Shown piece by piece: positions 6,585 to 15,857 of a stretch of DNA of 64,000 nt (position 1 is the first letter of the stretch; each line of letters opens with the position of its first letter). The DNA is taken from positions 1 to 64,000 of the forward strand of contig DAHXOT010000023.1 in assembly GCA_027364735.1 (NCBI GenBank), in the 5' to 3' direction. The translations under genes were made by a program, and so were the position numbers. The notes below the pieces were generated by a model. The model saw only the letters and a program-made list of their open reading frames with translations, did no database searches and was not told the origin of the DNA. Source of the stretch: Hydrotalea sp. (GTDB lineage Bacteria; Bacteroidota; Bacteroidia; Chitinophagales; Chitinophagaceae).

Positions 6585-8924
6585 ATGGCAAAAAAATTAT
6601 TGATTGTAGAGAGCCCCGCCAAAGCAAAAACTATTGAAAAAATTATTGGCGATAATTTTGACGTGAAGAGCTGCTATGGCCATATTCGAGATCTTGAAAA
6701 AGATGATATGGGTATAGATGTGAATAATAATTATTCGCCCAGATATATTGTTCCCGATGACAAACAAAAAATTGTAAAGGAATTAAAGCAATTAGCAAAA
6801 AAATCTGATGAAGTGTGGTTAGCATCGGATGAGGATCGTGAAGGTGAGAGCATTTCATGGCATTTGGCTGAAGTTTTAGGATTAGATATAGCTACTACCA
6901 AACGTATTGTATTTCACGAAATAACTGCACCGGCTATCAAAAATGCGGTTGATCATCCTCGTAAAATAGATATGAATTTGGTTAATGCACAACAAGCACG
7001 AAGGGTATTAGACCGATTGGTAGGGTTTGAATTAAGTCCTGTTTTGTGGAGAAAAATTGGTATGCAAGGTGGCTTAAGTGCCGGAAGAGTACAAAGCGTT
7101 GCAGTAAGGTTAATTGCCGAACGCGAAAGAGAAATTAATCAATTTATTGCCGAAAGCAGTTATAAAATTGAAGCCATTTTTTCTGCCCAAGACATCAATA
7201 AAAAATATGTAAATTTTAAAGCAGAAGGGCCTAATAAAATCACTTCTCTGCAAAATGCCGAGCAGTTTTTACAAAGTTGCAAAGCTGCTGTTTATACTGT
7301 TAAAGATGTTCAGGTAAAACCTTCTAAACGATCTCCTGCTGCACCTTTTACTACTTCAACCTTGCAACAAGAAGCTTCCAGAAAGTTAGGATATGGAGTA
7401 AGTAAAACAATGCTCTTGGCCCAAAAGTTATACGAAAGTGGTTATATTACTTATATGCGTACCGATAGCATTAATTTAAGCGATACAGCGTTACATGATA
7501 TTAGTAATGAAATTAATAGCAGTTATGGCAAAGAATATCATCAGCCTCGAAAGTTTAAAAATAAAAATGATAATGCACAGGAAGCTCATGAAGCTATTAG
7601 GCCAACTTATATGAGTAACAGAACCATTAATGATGCCGATACAAAAAAACTATATGAGCTAATTTGGAGAAGAACAATTGCCAGTCAAATGGCTGATGCC
7701 GAATTTGAAAAAACAATTGCAAAAATTATCATCTCAACCAATAATGAGCAATTAACCGCATCTGGCGAAGTGCTGAAATTTGATGGTTTCTTGAAAGTAT
7801 ATTTAGAAGGAAAAGATGAGGAAGATGAAGAAAATATTGAAGGTATTTTGCCTCCGTTAGTAGCTAATCAAAAATTGCAATTTCAAGAAATGTTGGCTAC
7901 TGAAAAATTTACCAGGCCATCACCCCGATATACTGAAGCATCGTTAGTAAAAAAGTTGGAGGAATTAGGAATTGGTAGGCCATCAACATACGCCCCCACC
8001 ATATCTACAATTATTAAAAGAAACTATGTAGAGAAACGCGATAAAGAAGGCGTAAAACGAAATGTAAATATATTATCGCTCAATCCGCATAACGAAATTA
8101 AAAAGTTACATCATTTCGAAAATACCGGTGCAGAAAAGAGTAAATTATTTCCTACAGATTTAGGCTTAGTGGTAACCGACTTTTTAAAGCAACACTTTAA
8201 TAAAGTAATGGATTACGGATTTACTGCACATATAGAAGAAGAGTTTGATGAAATTGCTGAAGGGAAAGTGAAGTGGAGTGCTATGATTGATGAGTTTTAT
8301 AAACCATTTCATGGAAATATTGAGCATACTTTAGAAAATGCTGAAAGAGCCAAAGGCGAAAGAGAATTGGGTATTGAAGCAGCAACCGGTAAAAAAGTAA
8401 TTGCCCGAATGGGGCGGTTTGGACCAATGGTTCAAATAGGCGATGCGAATGATGATGATAAACCCCGATTTGCCAAACTTAAAGCTACCCAAAGTATTGA
8501 AACCATTACATTTGAGGACGCTATGGATTTATTTAAGTTGCCTCGTAATTTGGGTAAATTCGAAGGGGAGGATGTAATTATTAATGTTGGTAGGTTTGGG
8601 CCTTATGCTGCGCATAATAAAAAGTTTTATTCGCTTAATAAAGAAATGGATCCTTATACTGTGGAACTGGAAGAGATTGCTCCGATGATTGAAGATAAAA
8701 GAAAGGCCAAAGATGAACGTACAATTAAAATTTTTGAAAAAGAAAAAATTCAAATTTTAAAAGGTCCTTATGGTCCTTATATTAAGCAAGGATTACGCAA
8801 TTATAAGCTTACTAAGGAACAGCAAGAAAAAGCTGCTATGCTGTCTATTGAAGAAGTAAAAGCAATTATGGAAGAATTAAAAGCCAATCCTCCCAAAAAA
8901 GCAGCTCGTAAAAAAGCTAAATGA
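6585..8924 (+). CDS. topA: DNA topoisomerase I
   Basis: Type IA topoisomerase of 779 residues that relaxes negative supercoils by single-strand passage. The N-terminal TOPRIM domain starts with LLIVESPAKAKTIEKI and carries SDEDREGES (acidic triad) near residue 82. The catalytic tyrosine is Tyr290 in YITYMRTDS. The core continues to TGLGRPSTYAP-like EELGIGRPSTYAPT, followed by two toprim-C repeats each with GRFGP or GPYGP motifs, and a Lys-rich tail (KKAARKKAK). No zinc-finger cysteines are present, as usual for Bacteroidota. Transcribed alone. Confidence 0.97.
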   Translation: MAKKLLIVESPAKAKTIEKIIGDNFDVKSCYGHIRDLEKDDMGIDVNNNYSPRYIVPDDKQKIVKELKQLAKKSDEVWLASDEDREGESISWHLAEVLGLDIATTKRIVFHEITAPAIKNAVDHPRKIDMNLVNAQQARRVLDRLVGFELSPVLWRKIGMQGGLSAGRVQSVAVRLIAEREREINQFIAESSYKIEAIFSAQDINKKYVNFKAEGPNKITSLQNAEQFLQSCKAAVYTVKDVQVKPSKRSPAAPFTTSTLQQEASRKLGYGVSKTMLLAQKLYESGYITYMRTDSINLSDTALHDISNEINSSYGKEYHQPRKFKNKNDNAQEAHEAIRPTYMSNRTINDADTKKLYELIWRRTIASQMADAEFEKTIAKIIISTNNEQLTASGEVLKFDGFLKVYLEGKDEEDEENIEGILPPLVANQKLQFQEMLATEKFTRPSPRYTEASLVKKLEELGIGRPSTYAPTISTIIKRNYVEKRDKEGVKRNVNILSLNPHNEIKKLHHFENTGAEKSKLFPTDLGLVVTDFLKQHFNKVMDYGFTAHIEEEFDEIAEGKVKWSAMIDEFYKPFHGNIEHTLENAERAKGERELGIEAATGKKVIARMGRFGPMVQIGDANDDDKPRFAKLKATQSIETITFEDAMDLFKLPRNLGKFEGEDVIINVGRFGPYAAHNKKFYSLNKEMDPYTVELEEIAPMIEDKRKAKDERTIKIFEKEKIQILKGPYGPYIKQGLRNYKLTKEQQEKAAMLSIEEVKAIMEELKANPPKKAARKKAK

Positions 8925-8962
8925 TAAATAATCTATTTCTTAAATAAATACAATCGGAATTA

Positions 8963-10039
8963 TTATTTCCCCATCCTTTTTAGAAACCTAACATGAGCTA
9001 CAATAGCTCTTCTTACGGTAGGGTATTCGGTATATTTTAAATGAAATTCGTTACAAACATTTTTTACAATTTTACTTATTACAGGGTAGTGTACATGCGA
9101 TATTTTAGGAAATAAGTGATGCTCTATCTGAAAGTTTAAACCACCCACTAACCAACTTATTAATTTACTTTTTGTAGCAAAATTAGCAGTGGTTTTTATT
9201 TGGTGTGTTGCAAATTCATCGGGCAGTTTATGTTCTTTTGAATCGGCCACCGGAAATTCAGTTCCCTCTACCGTATGTGCCAATTGAAATACAATACTTA
9301 AAATAAAACCGGCAACTAAACTAAAAGTAAGAAACCCAATTAACCATGATAACCAACCTACCAACAAAATTGGTAAAGCAATAAAAACTAAGCCATGATA
9401 AAGTTTAATTAGCCAAAAACTAATATGATCTTTCAAGTGCATTTTTTTTAAAGGAATATCGCCAATTCGTTGTGTAAAATATTTTTGGTAATCGGAAAAG
9501 AAAATCCAAAATACATAAAGCATCATATAAAGAACCCAAAAATATAAGTGTTGAAAACGATGCATTTTATAACGCTTTTGCGTAGGAGCCATTCGCATTA
9601 AGAATCCAATTTCAATATCATCATCAACGCCTTCAACATTGGTAAAACTGTGGTGAAGCATATTGTGTTTTACATTCCACATAAAATGATTTGCCCCAAC
9701 AACATTAGCCGAATAAGCTGCTAATTTATTAGTAAACTTATACTTGCTAAAACTACCATGACTGCCATCGTGCATTACATTAAAACCAATACCTGCAATT
9801 AAACCTCCTAATAGCATACACTCTGCAATGCCAATATACCAAATAGGCGTATAGAGCAATAAATGCGTATATACTATAATAAACAAGCCAACAAATAGAA
9901 TTGCTTTAAAAAATAAATGATGATTGCCGGTTACAGGAATTCCTCTATCATCAAAATAGGATTGTACTCTTTTACGCAATTCCGTATGCAGCGAGGCTGT
10001 TACAACAGGAAATTTAGGAATAGTTGAATTGGTAGACAT
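8963..10039 (-). CDS. Fatty acid desaturase, front-end type
   Basis: Membrane di-iron desaturase of 358 residues. The three histidine boxes are HDGSH (residues 90-94), HNMLHH (125-130) and QIEHH (304-308); a Gln in the third box marks the front-end/delta-6-like class that inserts a double bond between an existing one or the acyl head and the carboxyl end. There are four main hydrophobic segments in two pairs. No fused cytochrome b5 domain is present, so a separate electron donor is needed. It probably adjusts membrane fluidity. Convergent with topA, 38 bases apart. Confidence 0.9.
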   Translation of the reverse strand: MSTNSTIPKFPVVTASLHTELRKRVQSYFDDRGIPVTGNHHLFFKAILFVGLFIIVYTHLLLYTPIWYIGIAECMLLGGLIAGIGFNVMHDGSHGSFSKYKFTNKLAAYSANVVGANHFMWNVKHNMLHHSFTNVEGVDDDIEIGFLMRMAPTQKRYKMHRFQHLYFWVLYMMLYVFWIFFSDYQKYFTQRIGDIPLKKMHLKDHISFWLIKLYHGLVFIALPILLVGWLSWLIGFLTFSLVAGFILSIVFQLAHTVEGTEFPVADSKEHKLPDEFATHQIKTTANFATKSKLISWLVGGLNFQIEHHLFPKISHVHYPVISKIVKNVCNEFHLKYTEYPTVRRAIVAHVRFLKRMGK

Positions 10040-10290
10040 TGCATTGATTATTATGCCTGCAAAGTAAATCTATTACTTAAAGCCGTGTTGTTAATTTTGA
10101 TAAGCGTTTAAAAAAGCAATTTTTGCAACGCAACAATTAATTGTTTATTGTTTTATGTGATGGCAATATTTCCACAGCCTATGAATAACTTGCTGTTGTA
10201 TGTGTTAAGAAAAAGAATTTAGTTTGGATACTGAAATGATAAATAATATTCAATGTTGAACTGTTTATCATCACTCTTAAAACAATAACA
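10040..10290. other. Divergent intergenic region, nothing assigned
   Basis: The 251 bases separate the desaturase and a transglutaminase-like gene transcribed away from each other, so both promoters should be here. A TTACTTTG (minus strand, near 10063-10070) is one base off the -7 consensus. No hairpin terminator or small gene was seen. Confidence 0.4.
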
Positions 10291-11160
10291 ATGCAGGAGA
10301 CAAAAGAAATTAATGCACTTTTTAGTTTAATTGATGACCCCGATGAAGAAGTGTATAACACCGTATCTACAAAAATTGTAGGGTTTGGTAAAGGAATTAT
10401 TCCCAACCTCGAAAATCTTTGGGAAAATACGTTAAGTGAAGATGTGCAGGTAAGAATTGAGTTACTAATTCATAAACTGCATTATACCGATATTACCAAC
10501 GATTTAACTGAATGGTCTAATAATACTTATCAGGATTTATTAACCGGTGCATTAATTGTTGCCAAGTTTCAATACCCCGATTTACATGCTAATACGGTGT
10601 TACAAGAAATAGAAAAAATTAGAAGAAATATTTGGTTAGAACTGAATAATTTTTTAACTCCTTTAGAACAAGCCAATGTTTTATCGAGTATTTTATATAA
10701 TTATTATCAATTAAAAGGAAATGAAGTTAATTATACCAATCCCGATAATTTTTTACTTCATAAAGTACTAGAAACAAAAAATGGAAATGCTATTACCAAT
10801 GGTATTTTATATCAGGTAATGTGCAATTTGTTAGATATTAATGCCAAGGTGATTAATATTCCCAAGCAAATGATTATTGCATTTTATCATTCCGATTACG
10901 ATTTTACAAATTTAAATGAGCATCCTCAAGAGAAAATTCTTTTTTATGTAGATAGTGCAAATGGCAATGCCTATTCACATCAAGATTTAGAAGCTTATTT
11001 CAAAAAAAACAACATAACACCTACACCTACTTTCTATAAACCTTTATCACATAAAAAAATAATTCGGTTGTTAATTCATGAATTTTCTAAATGCTTTACA
11101 CTTCCATCTAATGAATACAAGCAAAAGGAATTATTATCGTTAATGAATATAATTGCTTAA
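10291..11160 (+). CDS. Transglutaminase-like (SirB1-type) family protein
   Basis: The 289-residue product resembles the SirB1/transglutaminase-like core-2 family: an N-terminal helical repeat region (about 1-80), then a segment RNIWLELNNFLTPLEQANVLSSI leading into a papain-like fold with the ISNGILYQ-type helix (here AITNGILYQVMCNLL near 167-181) and a later FYVDSANGNAY strand. In this family the usual catalytic Cys on that helix is replaced by Gly/Ile here, so it may be inactive as a protease. Function unknown. Four-base overlap with the convergent GNAT gene. Confidence 0.7.
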   Translation: MQETKEINALFSLIDDPDEEVYNTVSTKIVGFGKGIIPNLENLWENTLSEDVQVRIELLIHKLHYTDITNDLTEWSNNTYQDLLTGALIVAKFQYPDLHANTVLQEIEKIRRNIWLELNNFLTPLEQANVLSSILYNYYQLKGNEVNYTNPDNFLLHKVLETKNGNAITNGILYQVMCNLLDINAKVINIPKQMIIAFYHSDYDFTNLNEHPQEKILFYVDSANGNAYSHQDLEAYFKKNNITPTPTFYKPLSHKKIIRLLIHEFSKCFTLPSNEYKQKELLSLMNIIA

Positions 11161-11603
11161 AAAGTAAAGTAATACGAGTAAAACGCATCATCTTTTTTCC
11201 ATCCATTTTTCTCATATACTTTTTGTGCCGTAACATTATCAATAGCTGTTTGCAGCAATAGCCACTTGCTATTTGTTTTCTCGCCAAATGCTTGTGCAAA
11301 TTGCAGTAGCCTATTGGCAATGCCATTGCCACGATACGTTTCGGTAACAAATAAATCGTTTAGCAGCCAAGTTCTTTTCATACTCACCGAAGAAAAAATA
11401 GGATACAATTGTGTAAAACCCACTGCCTTATCTTGATGCCAAGCAATAAAAATAACAGATTCGTTTTGTTCAATTCTTTCTTTTAAAAAGTTAATTGCTC
11501 CGTGTATATCTGGTGGTTGCGTATAAAAAATTCTGTACTCATCAAATAAATAAGCAAACGATGCTACATTGTGTATCTCTGCTTTTGATATTGTTATATC
11601 CAT
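11157..11603 (-). CDS. GNAT family N-acetyltransferase
   Basis: A 148-residue GNAT protein. The acetyl-CoA binding motif A is LNDLFVTETYRGNGIANRLLQFA (pyrophosphate loop RGNGIA), with the following strand WLLLQTAIDNVTAQKVYEKNGWKK typical of motif B, ending in the YYSYYF-like tail. Substrate cannot be predicted. It is divergent from csaA, with 33 bases between the starts. Confidence 0.88.
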   Translation of the reverse strand: MDITISKAEIHNVASFAYLFDEYRIFYTQPPDIHGAINFLKERIEQNESVIFIAWHQDKAVGFTQLYPIFSSVSMKRTWLLNDLFVTETYRGNGIANRLLQFAQAFGEKTNSKWLLLQTAIDNVTAQKVYEKNGWKKDDAFYSYYFTF

Positions 11604-11636
11604 AGCGTATATTTATTTCTTTAACAAATGTATGTT

Positions 11637-11966
11637 ATGATTTCTTGGGATGATTTTTCTAAAATTGAAATGCGAATAGGAACCATTATTGAAGTAAAAG
11701 ATTTTCCTAATGCCAAAAAATCTGCGTATCAATTAACTATTGATTTTGGAGCTTATGGCATTAAACATTCTTCTGCACAAATTACCCATCATTATGCTAA
11801 ACAAGAATTATTGCAAAAGCAAATTATTGCCGTAATTAACTTTCCGCCAAAACAAATTGCAAACTTTTTTAGCGAATGTTTGGTATTAGGTGTGTACGAT
11901 GAAAATAATCAGGTAATTTTATTGCGTCCGGATAAACCAACAACAAATGGGCAATTAATTGGCTAA
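11637..11966 (+). CDS. csaA: CsaA-type tRNA-binding domain protein
   Basis: Free-standing OB-fold tRNA-binding domain of 109 residues, matching CsaA: opening WDDFSKIEMRIGTIIEV, then KHSSAQITHHY, AVINFPPKQIA and LVLGVYDENNQVILLRPD. CsaA dimers bind tRNA and have been described as a secretion-related chaperone. An ATG at 11628 is also in frame and would add three residues; 11637 is preferred because it puts the conserved WDDF at the usual distance. The TAA overlaps the ogt ATG by one base, so the two are translationally coupled. Confidence 0.88.
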   Translation: MISWDDFSKIEMRIGTIIEVKDFPNAKKSAYQLTIDFGAYGIKHSSAQITHHYAKQELLQKQIIAVINFPPKQIANFFSECLVLGVYDENNQVILLRPDKPTTNGQLIG

Positions 11967-12466
11967 TGAATGAACTGTATTACACATATTATGAAAGTCC
12001 GGTAGGATTATTAAAAATTGCTGCTACCGAGCATTACATTGCTGAATTAAGTTTTGTAGATAACCCCGATCAAATTATTCATGGCGAACCCGGTGTGTGC
12101 GATATATTACACCAATGCACAGAAGAATTGATTGAATTTTTTGCTGCAAGAAGAAAGGTTTTTACGGTTCCTGTGCATCAAGAAGGTACCGAATTTCAAA
12201 AAAGAGTATGGAGCGAATTATTAGAAATTCCATTTGGTAAAACCATTAGCTATTTGGACTTATCAAAACGGTTAGGCGATCCCAAAGCCATTCGTGCTGC
12301 AGCCTCTGCCAACGGTAAAAATAAAATTGCCATTATTGTTCCCTGCCATCGGGTAATAGGAAGTGATAAAACTTTAGTAGGGTATTCCGGTGGATTGTGG
12401 CGTAAAAAATGGTTGCTTCAGCACGAATTTAGAATTATGCATGGTGTACAAACTTTATTTAGTTAA
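11966..12466 (+). CDS. ogt: Methylated-DNA-[protein]-cysteine S-methyltransferase
   Basis: Suicide DNA repair protein that removes alkyl groups from O6-alkylguanine. The 166-residue protein has the helix-turn-helix/active-site core FQKRVWSELLEIPFGKTISY and the acceptor motif IVPCHRVIG with the reactive Cys127, followed by YSGGLWRKKWLLQHE. No AraC-type Ada domain is fused. Start codon overlaps the csaA stop. Confidence 0.94.
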   Translation: MNELYYTYYESPVGLLKIAATEHYIAELSFVDNPDQIIHGEPGVCDILHQCTEELIEFFAARRKVFTVPVHQEGTEFQKRVWSELLEIPFGKTISYLDLSKRLGDPKAIRAAASANGKNKIAIIVPCHRVIGSDKTLVGYSGGLWRKKWLLQHEFRIMHGVQTLFS

Positions 12467-12532
12467 ACTTACTATCGGGTTTCATTATTTCATACTGCAA
12501 CTGTAGCAGCTTTCTATAAATACTTAAATAAT

Positions 12533-12563
12533 TTATACCAATTTTATACGATGTATGGTGTAA
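12533..12563. repeat. Imperfect intergenic palindrome (TATACC type)
   Basis: Outer arms TTATACC and GGTGTAA (one G-U pair) enclose ATAC-GAT-GTAT. It begins like the palindrome at 20094-20125 (both contain ATACCAATT on the left and ATGGT on the right) and may be a relative of it. Confidence 0.4.
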
Positions 12564-12597
12564 CTGCAATTATTTATAAAATATGAGCAATTGCACA

Positions 12598-12626
12598 TTG
12601 CACTATTGGTTGTTCCTGTATTTTTG
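12598..12626 (+). promoter_or_regulatory. Promoter of ribBA
   Basis: A TTG at 12598-12600, an 18-base spacer and TATTTTTG at 12619-12626 match the Bacteroidota -33/-7 pattern. The -7 element ends 17 bases before the chosen ribBA ATG. It overlaps the upstream GTG alternative start (12626), which argues against that start. Confidence 0.6.
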
Positions 12627-12643
12627 TGCCGAAATTTAAAACA

Positions 12644-13858
12644 ATGTTACATTCCATTCAAGAAGGCATAGACGATATACGAAACGGTAAAATGCTAATT
12701 GTAGTAGATGATGAAGATAGAGAAAATGAAGGCGATTTTATTATTGCTGCACAATTTGCTACGCCCGATGTAATTAATTTTATGAGCAAAGAAGGCAGAG
12801 GTTTAATTTGTGCTGCTTTAACCGAACAAAGATGTGCCGAGCTCGATTTGCAGCCAATGGTATCTTCTAATACCTCTTTGCACGAAACAGCTTTTACAGT
12901 ATCAGTTGATCTTTTATCCGAACATACATCCACCGGTATTTCTGCATACGATAGAGCCAAAACAATTCAAGCATTGGTTCATCATTTAACAAAACCTTCC
13001 GATTTAGCTCGCCCAGGACATATATTTCCTTTAATTGCCAAAGCAGGAGGTGTTTTAAGACGAGCAGGGCATACCGAAGCAACAGTTGATTTAGCCAGGC
13101 TGGCCGGATTAGAGCCTGCTGGGGTTTTAGTAGAAGTAATGAATGAAGATGGAACAATGGCCAGATTTCCTCAATTAGTAGAAATAGCCAAAAAATTTAA
13201 TCTTAAAATAATTTCTATTAAAGATTTAATCGAGTACAGATTAAAAATAGATTCTTTAATTGAAGAAATTACTCGTGTAGATATGCCTACTCGCTATGGT
13301 CATTTTAAATTAGTTGCCTTTAAAGAAAAAGTTTCGGGAGGAGAACATTTGGCCCTAATAAAAGGAGAATGGCAAGAAGGAGAAGCGGTTTTAACCAGAG
13401 TACATAGCAGTTGTTTTACAGGCGATATTTTAGGAAGTTTTAGATGCGATTGCGGCGATCAACTGCATACTGCTATGCAAATGGTTCAAGCGGAAGGCAA
13501 AGGTGTTATTTTGTATATGAATCAGGAAGGCAGAGGAATAGGATTGATGAATAAACTAAAAGCATACAAATTGCAAGAAGAAGGTATGGATACCGTAGAA
13601 GCTAATTTGCATTTGGGCTTTAAAATGGATGAAAGAGATTATGGCGTTGGAGCCCAAATGTTGCGATATTTGAATGTTACCAAGTTAAAACTTATGAGTA
13701 ATAATCCTCGTAAACGTGCTGCCATGAAAGGTTACGGATTAGAAATAGTAGAAATTATACCTATTGAAATTGAACCCAACCTATTTAATCAAAAATACTT
13801 GCAAACGAAAAGAGATAAAATGGGCCATGACATTTTAAAAGAAGAAGGAAGTATATAA
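12644..13858 (+). CDS. ribBA: Bifunctional DHBP synthase / GTP cyclohydrolase II
   Basis: Two riboflavin enzymes in one 404-residue chain. The N-terminal half converts ribulose 5-phosphate to 3,4-dihydroxy-2-butanone 4-phosphate; its active site [10 protein letters not shown] is at residues 22-31 and [11 protein letters not shown] near 147. The C-terminal half opens GTP; it carries the zinc-binding C-X10-C-X-C pattern [18 protein letters not shown] and the [11 protein letters not shown] loop. Length is standard for RibBA. Start ATG 12644 gives the family-typical [15 protein letters not shown] opening. No other rib genes are adjacent. Confidence 0.96.
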   Translation: MLHSIQEGIDDIRNGKMLIVVDDEDRENEGDFIIAAQFATPDVINFMSKEGRGLICAALTEQRCAELDLQPMVSSNTSLHETAFTVSVDLLSEHTSTGISAYDRAKTIQALVHHLTKPSDLARPGHIFPLIAKAGGVLRRAGHTEATVDLARLAGLEPAGVLVEVMNEDGTMARFPQLVEIAKKFNLKIISIKDLIEYRLKIDSLIEEITRVDMPTRYGHFKLVAFKEKVSGGEHLALIKGEWQEGEAVLTRVHSSCFTGDILGSFRCDCGDQLHTAMQMVQAEGKGVILYMNQEGRGIGLMNKLKAYKLQEEGMDTVEANLHLGFKMDERDYGVGAQMLRYLNVTKLKLMSNNPRKRAAMKGYGLEIVEIIPIEIEPNLFNQKYLQTKRDKMGHDILKEEGSI

Positions 13859-13863
13859 ATAGT

Positions 13864-15777
13864 CTATATATTTTCAGAAAGCTGAAGCCATCGCAATTCT
13901 TTTTCTTCAAGTTGATGTGTAATAGACGTAATTTTTTCACTTAATAAATTAAGTTCCTCAAAACTTATATTACCACTACTCATTTTTTCTGTTATTGCTT
14001 TTTTCTCTTCTTCTAAAATCGGAATTTCTTTTTCCAAATCTTCAAACTCTTTTTTTTCTTTAAAACTAAGTTTTCTTTTTGTTGTTACCGGCTGCCGATT
14101 ATTTATGTCAGATAAAGCATCGTCTAAAGATTTTCCTTTACTTTTTTCTTGCTCTAATACTTGCCATTTATTTTCTTTTTTTTCATTTTCTTTTAGCCAT
14201 AATCTATACTGTGTATAGTTGCCGGGAAAATCTTTTACTTCACCATCCCCTTCAAAAACAAATAAATGATCTACCAATTTATCCATAAAATATCTATCGT
14301 GGCTTACAATTAAAACACAGCCTTTATACTCGCTTAAAAAATTTTCTAATACCGATAGTGTTGGCAAATCCAAGTCGTTGGTAGGTTCATCTAATATTAA
14401 AAAATTAGGATTGCGAAATAATATAGTTAGCAATTGCAATCGTTTTTTTTCGCCACCACTTAACGCAGTTAAATAAGTATATTGTTTGTCGGGTGTAAAT
14501 AAAAACAATTCTAAAAACTGAGCAGCACTTAAACTTCCGCCATTTGCCAAAGGAAAATTTTCTGCAAAAGTTTTTACATATTCAATTACACGCATATCTT
14601 CTTTTATCACTAAGCCTTGTTGCGAAAAGTTTCCGAATACAATGGTATCTCCAATATTTATTTTGCCACTGTCAACAGGTTCTAATTGTTGCAGCATATT
14701 TAAAAAAGTACTTTTGCCAACTCCGTTTTTTCCTATAATGCCTATGCGTTCTCCTTTACTAAAAGTGTAATCAAAACCTTTAATTATTGGTGTTTTACCA
14801 AAACTTTTATACACTTTTTTCATTTCAATAATTTTTCCACCCAATCGGCTCATTTTAACCTGCAGTTGTACTTGAGCATCTTCAATTTTTTGTTTTGCTT
14901 TTGCTTCTATTTCGTAAAAATTATCTTGTCGGCTTTTACTTTTGGTGGTACGTGCTTTAGGTTGTTTACGCATCCATTCCAATTCTTTTCGGTATTCATT
15001 TTTGGCTTTATCAATGCTCGATAATTCGCTTTCAATGCGGGCAGCTTTTCGTTCTATATAATTTTCGTAATCGCCACGATACACATACATTTCACTTCGT
15101 TCCAATTCCCAAATTTCTTCACTTACGGCATCCAAAAAATATCGATCATGTGTAACCAGCAGTAACGTAACATTTTCTTGGTTGATATAATTTTCTAACC
15201 ATTCAATCATTTCAACATCCAGATGATTGGTAGGTTCGTCCATCATTAATAAAGTATGTTGATGATTAAAACCAATATCTATCAGTGTTTTGGCTAATGC
15301 CACTCTTTTACGTTGCCCACCGCTTAAATTACTTACGGGTTGTTCTAAATGATGGATGTTCAGTTTGGTTAAAATTTGTTTCACTTTTACTTCAAAATCC
15401 CATGCATTTAAATCATCCATTTTGCTAAACAATTCTGCCAATGCTTCGCCATCTTCACTTTCACTGGCCATTTCATATTCGCGAATAATATTTAATACCG
15501 GATGTGAGGTATGAAAAATATTTTCTAATACAGTTTTATCTTCATCAAACTTAGGGTCTTGTTCAAACAATGCAACGGTAACATCTTTATTAATAAAAAG
15601 TTTACCTGCATCGGGTGTTTCGGTACCGTTTAAAATACGCAGTAAGGTAGATTTTCCAATTCCATTTCGTGCAATTAAAGCAATTTTATCGCCTTCGTTA
15701 ATGTGAAAGGAAATATGATTAAAAAGCGGATTAATACCATAACTCTTTTCAAGGCCTTCGGCTGAAATATAGTGCAT
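13864..15777 (-). CDS. ABC-F family ATPase (Uup-like)
   Basis: Soluble protein of 637 residues with two ABC domains and no membrane segment, the ABC-F layout. Domain 1 has the Walker A NGIGKSTLL, signature LSGGQRKRVALAK and DEPTNHLD; domain 2 has GKNGVGKSTFL, LSGGEKKRLQLL and DEPTNDLD. A linker rich in Arg/Lys (residues about 260-310) and a C-terminal coiled coil (about 560-637) fit the Uup subgroup, which acts on ribosomes or replication-repair structures. The ATG at 15777 is chosen because a TATCTTTG -7 element lies only four bases upstream, excluding the longer open frame to 15822. Confidence 0.92.
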   Translation of the reverse strand: MHYISAEGLEKSYGINPLFNHISFHINEGDKIALIARNGIGKSTLLRILNGTETPDAGKLFINKDVTVALFEQDPKFDEDKTVLENIFHTSHPVLNIIREYEMASESEDGEALAELFSKMDDLNAWDFEVKVKQILTKLNIHHLEQPVSNLSGGQRKRVALAKTLIDIGFNHQHTLLMMDEPTNHLDVEMIEWLENYINQENVTLLLVTHDRYFLDAVSEEIWELERSEMYVYRGDYENYIERKAARIESELSSIDKAKNEYRKELEWMRKQPKARTTKSKSRQDNFYEIEAKAKQKIEDAQVQLQVKMSRLGGKIIEMKKVYKSFGKTPIIKGFDYTFSKGERIGIIGKNGVGKSTFLNMLQQLEPVDSGKINIGDTIVFGNFSQQGLVIKEDMRVIEYVKTFAENFPLANGGSLSAAQFLELFLFTPDKQYTYLTALSGGEKKRLQLLTILFRNPNFLILDEPTNDLDLPTLSVLENFLSEYKGCVLIVSHDRYFMDKLVDHLFVFEGDGEVKDFPGNYTQYRLWLKENEKKENKWQVLEQEKSKGKSLDDALSDINNRQPVTTKRKLSFKEKKEFEDLEKEIPILEEEKKAITEKMSSGNISFEELNLLSEKITSITHQLEEKELRWLQLSENI

Positions 15778-15781
15778 TGGG

Positions 15782-15789
15782 CAAAGATA
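15782..15789 (-). promoter_or_regulatory. -7 element giving a near-leaderless ABC-F transcript
   Basis: Minus strand TATCTTTG, exact -7 consensus, separated from the ATG at 15777 by only four bases. Transcription would start at or within a few bases of the start codon. Confidence 0.6.
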
Positions 15790-15857
15790 AGGGATAGCGT
15801 TCAGGCAATATCTATAATGCAATAGGCAATTAGAATTTGAACTAAAATGCTAAGTTG

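Larger units (their letters stand above)
12467..12643. other. ribBA upstream region; no FMN riboswitch
   Basis: These 177 bases hold an imperfect palindrome (12533-12563) and a promoter (12598-12626). I looked for the conserved FMN-riboswitch segments expected before riboflavin genes and did not find them. The predicted transcript start near 12633 would leave only about ten bases of 5' leader, which also excludes a riboswitch. Confidence 0.5.

Noticed and set aside
12467-12643. FMN riboswitch before ribBA
   Set aside because: The conserved riboswitch segments are absent and the predicted promoter leaves only about ten bases of leader.
13864-15822. Longer ABC-F start at 15822
   Set aside because: A consensus -7 promoter element lies at 15782-15789, inside the longer version.
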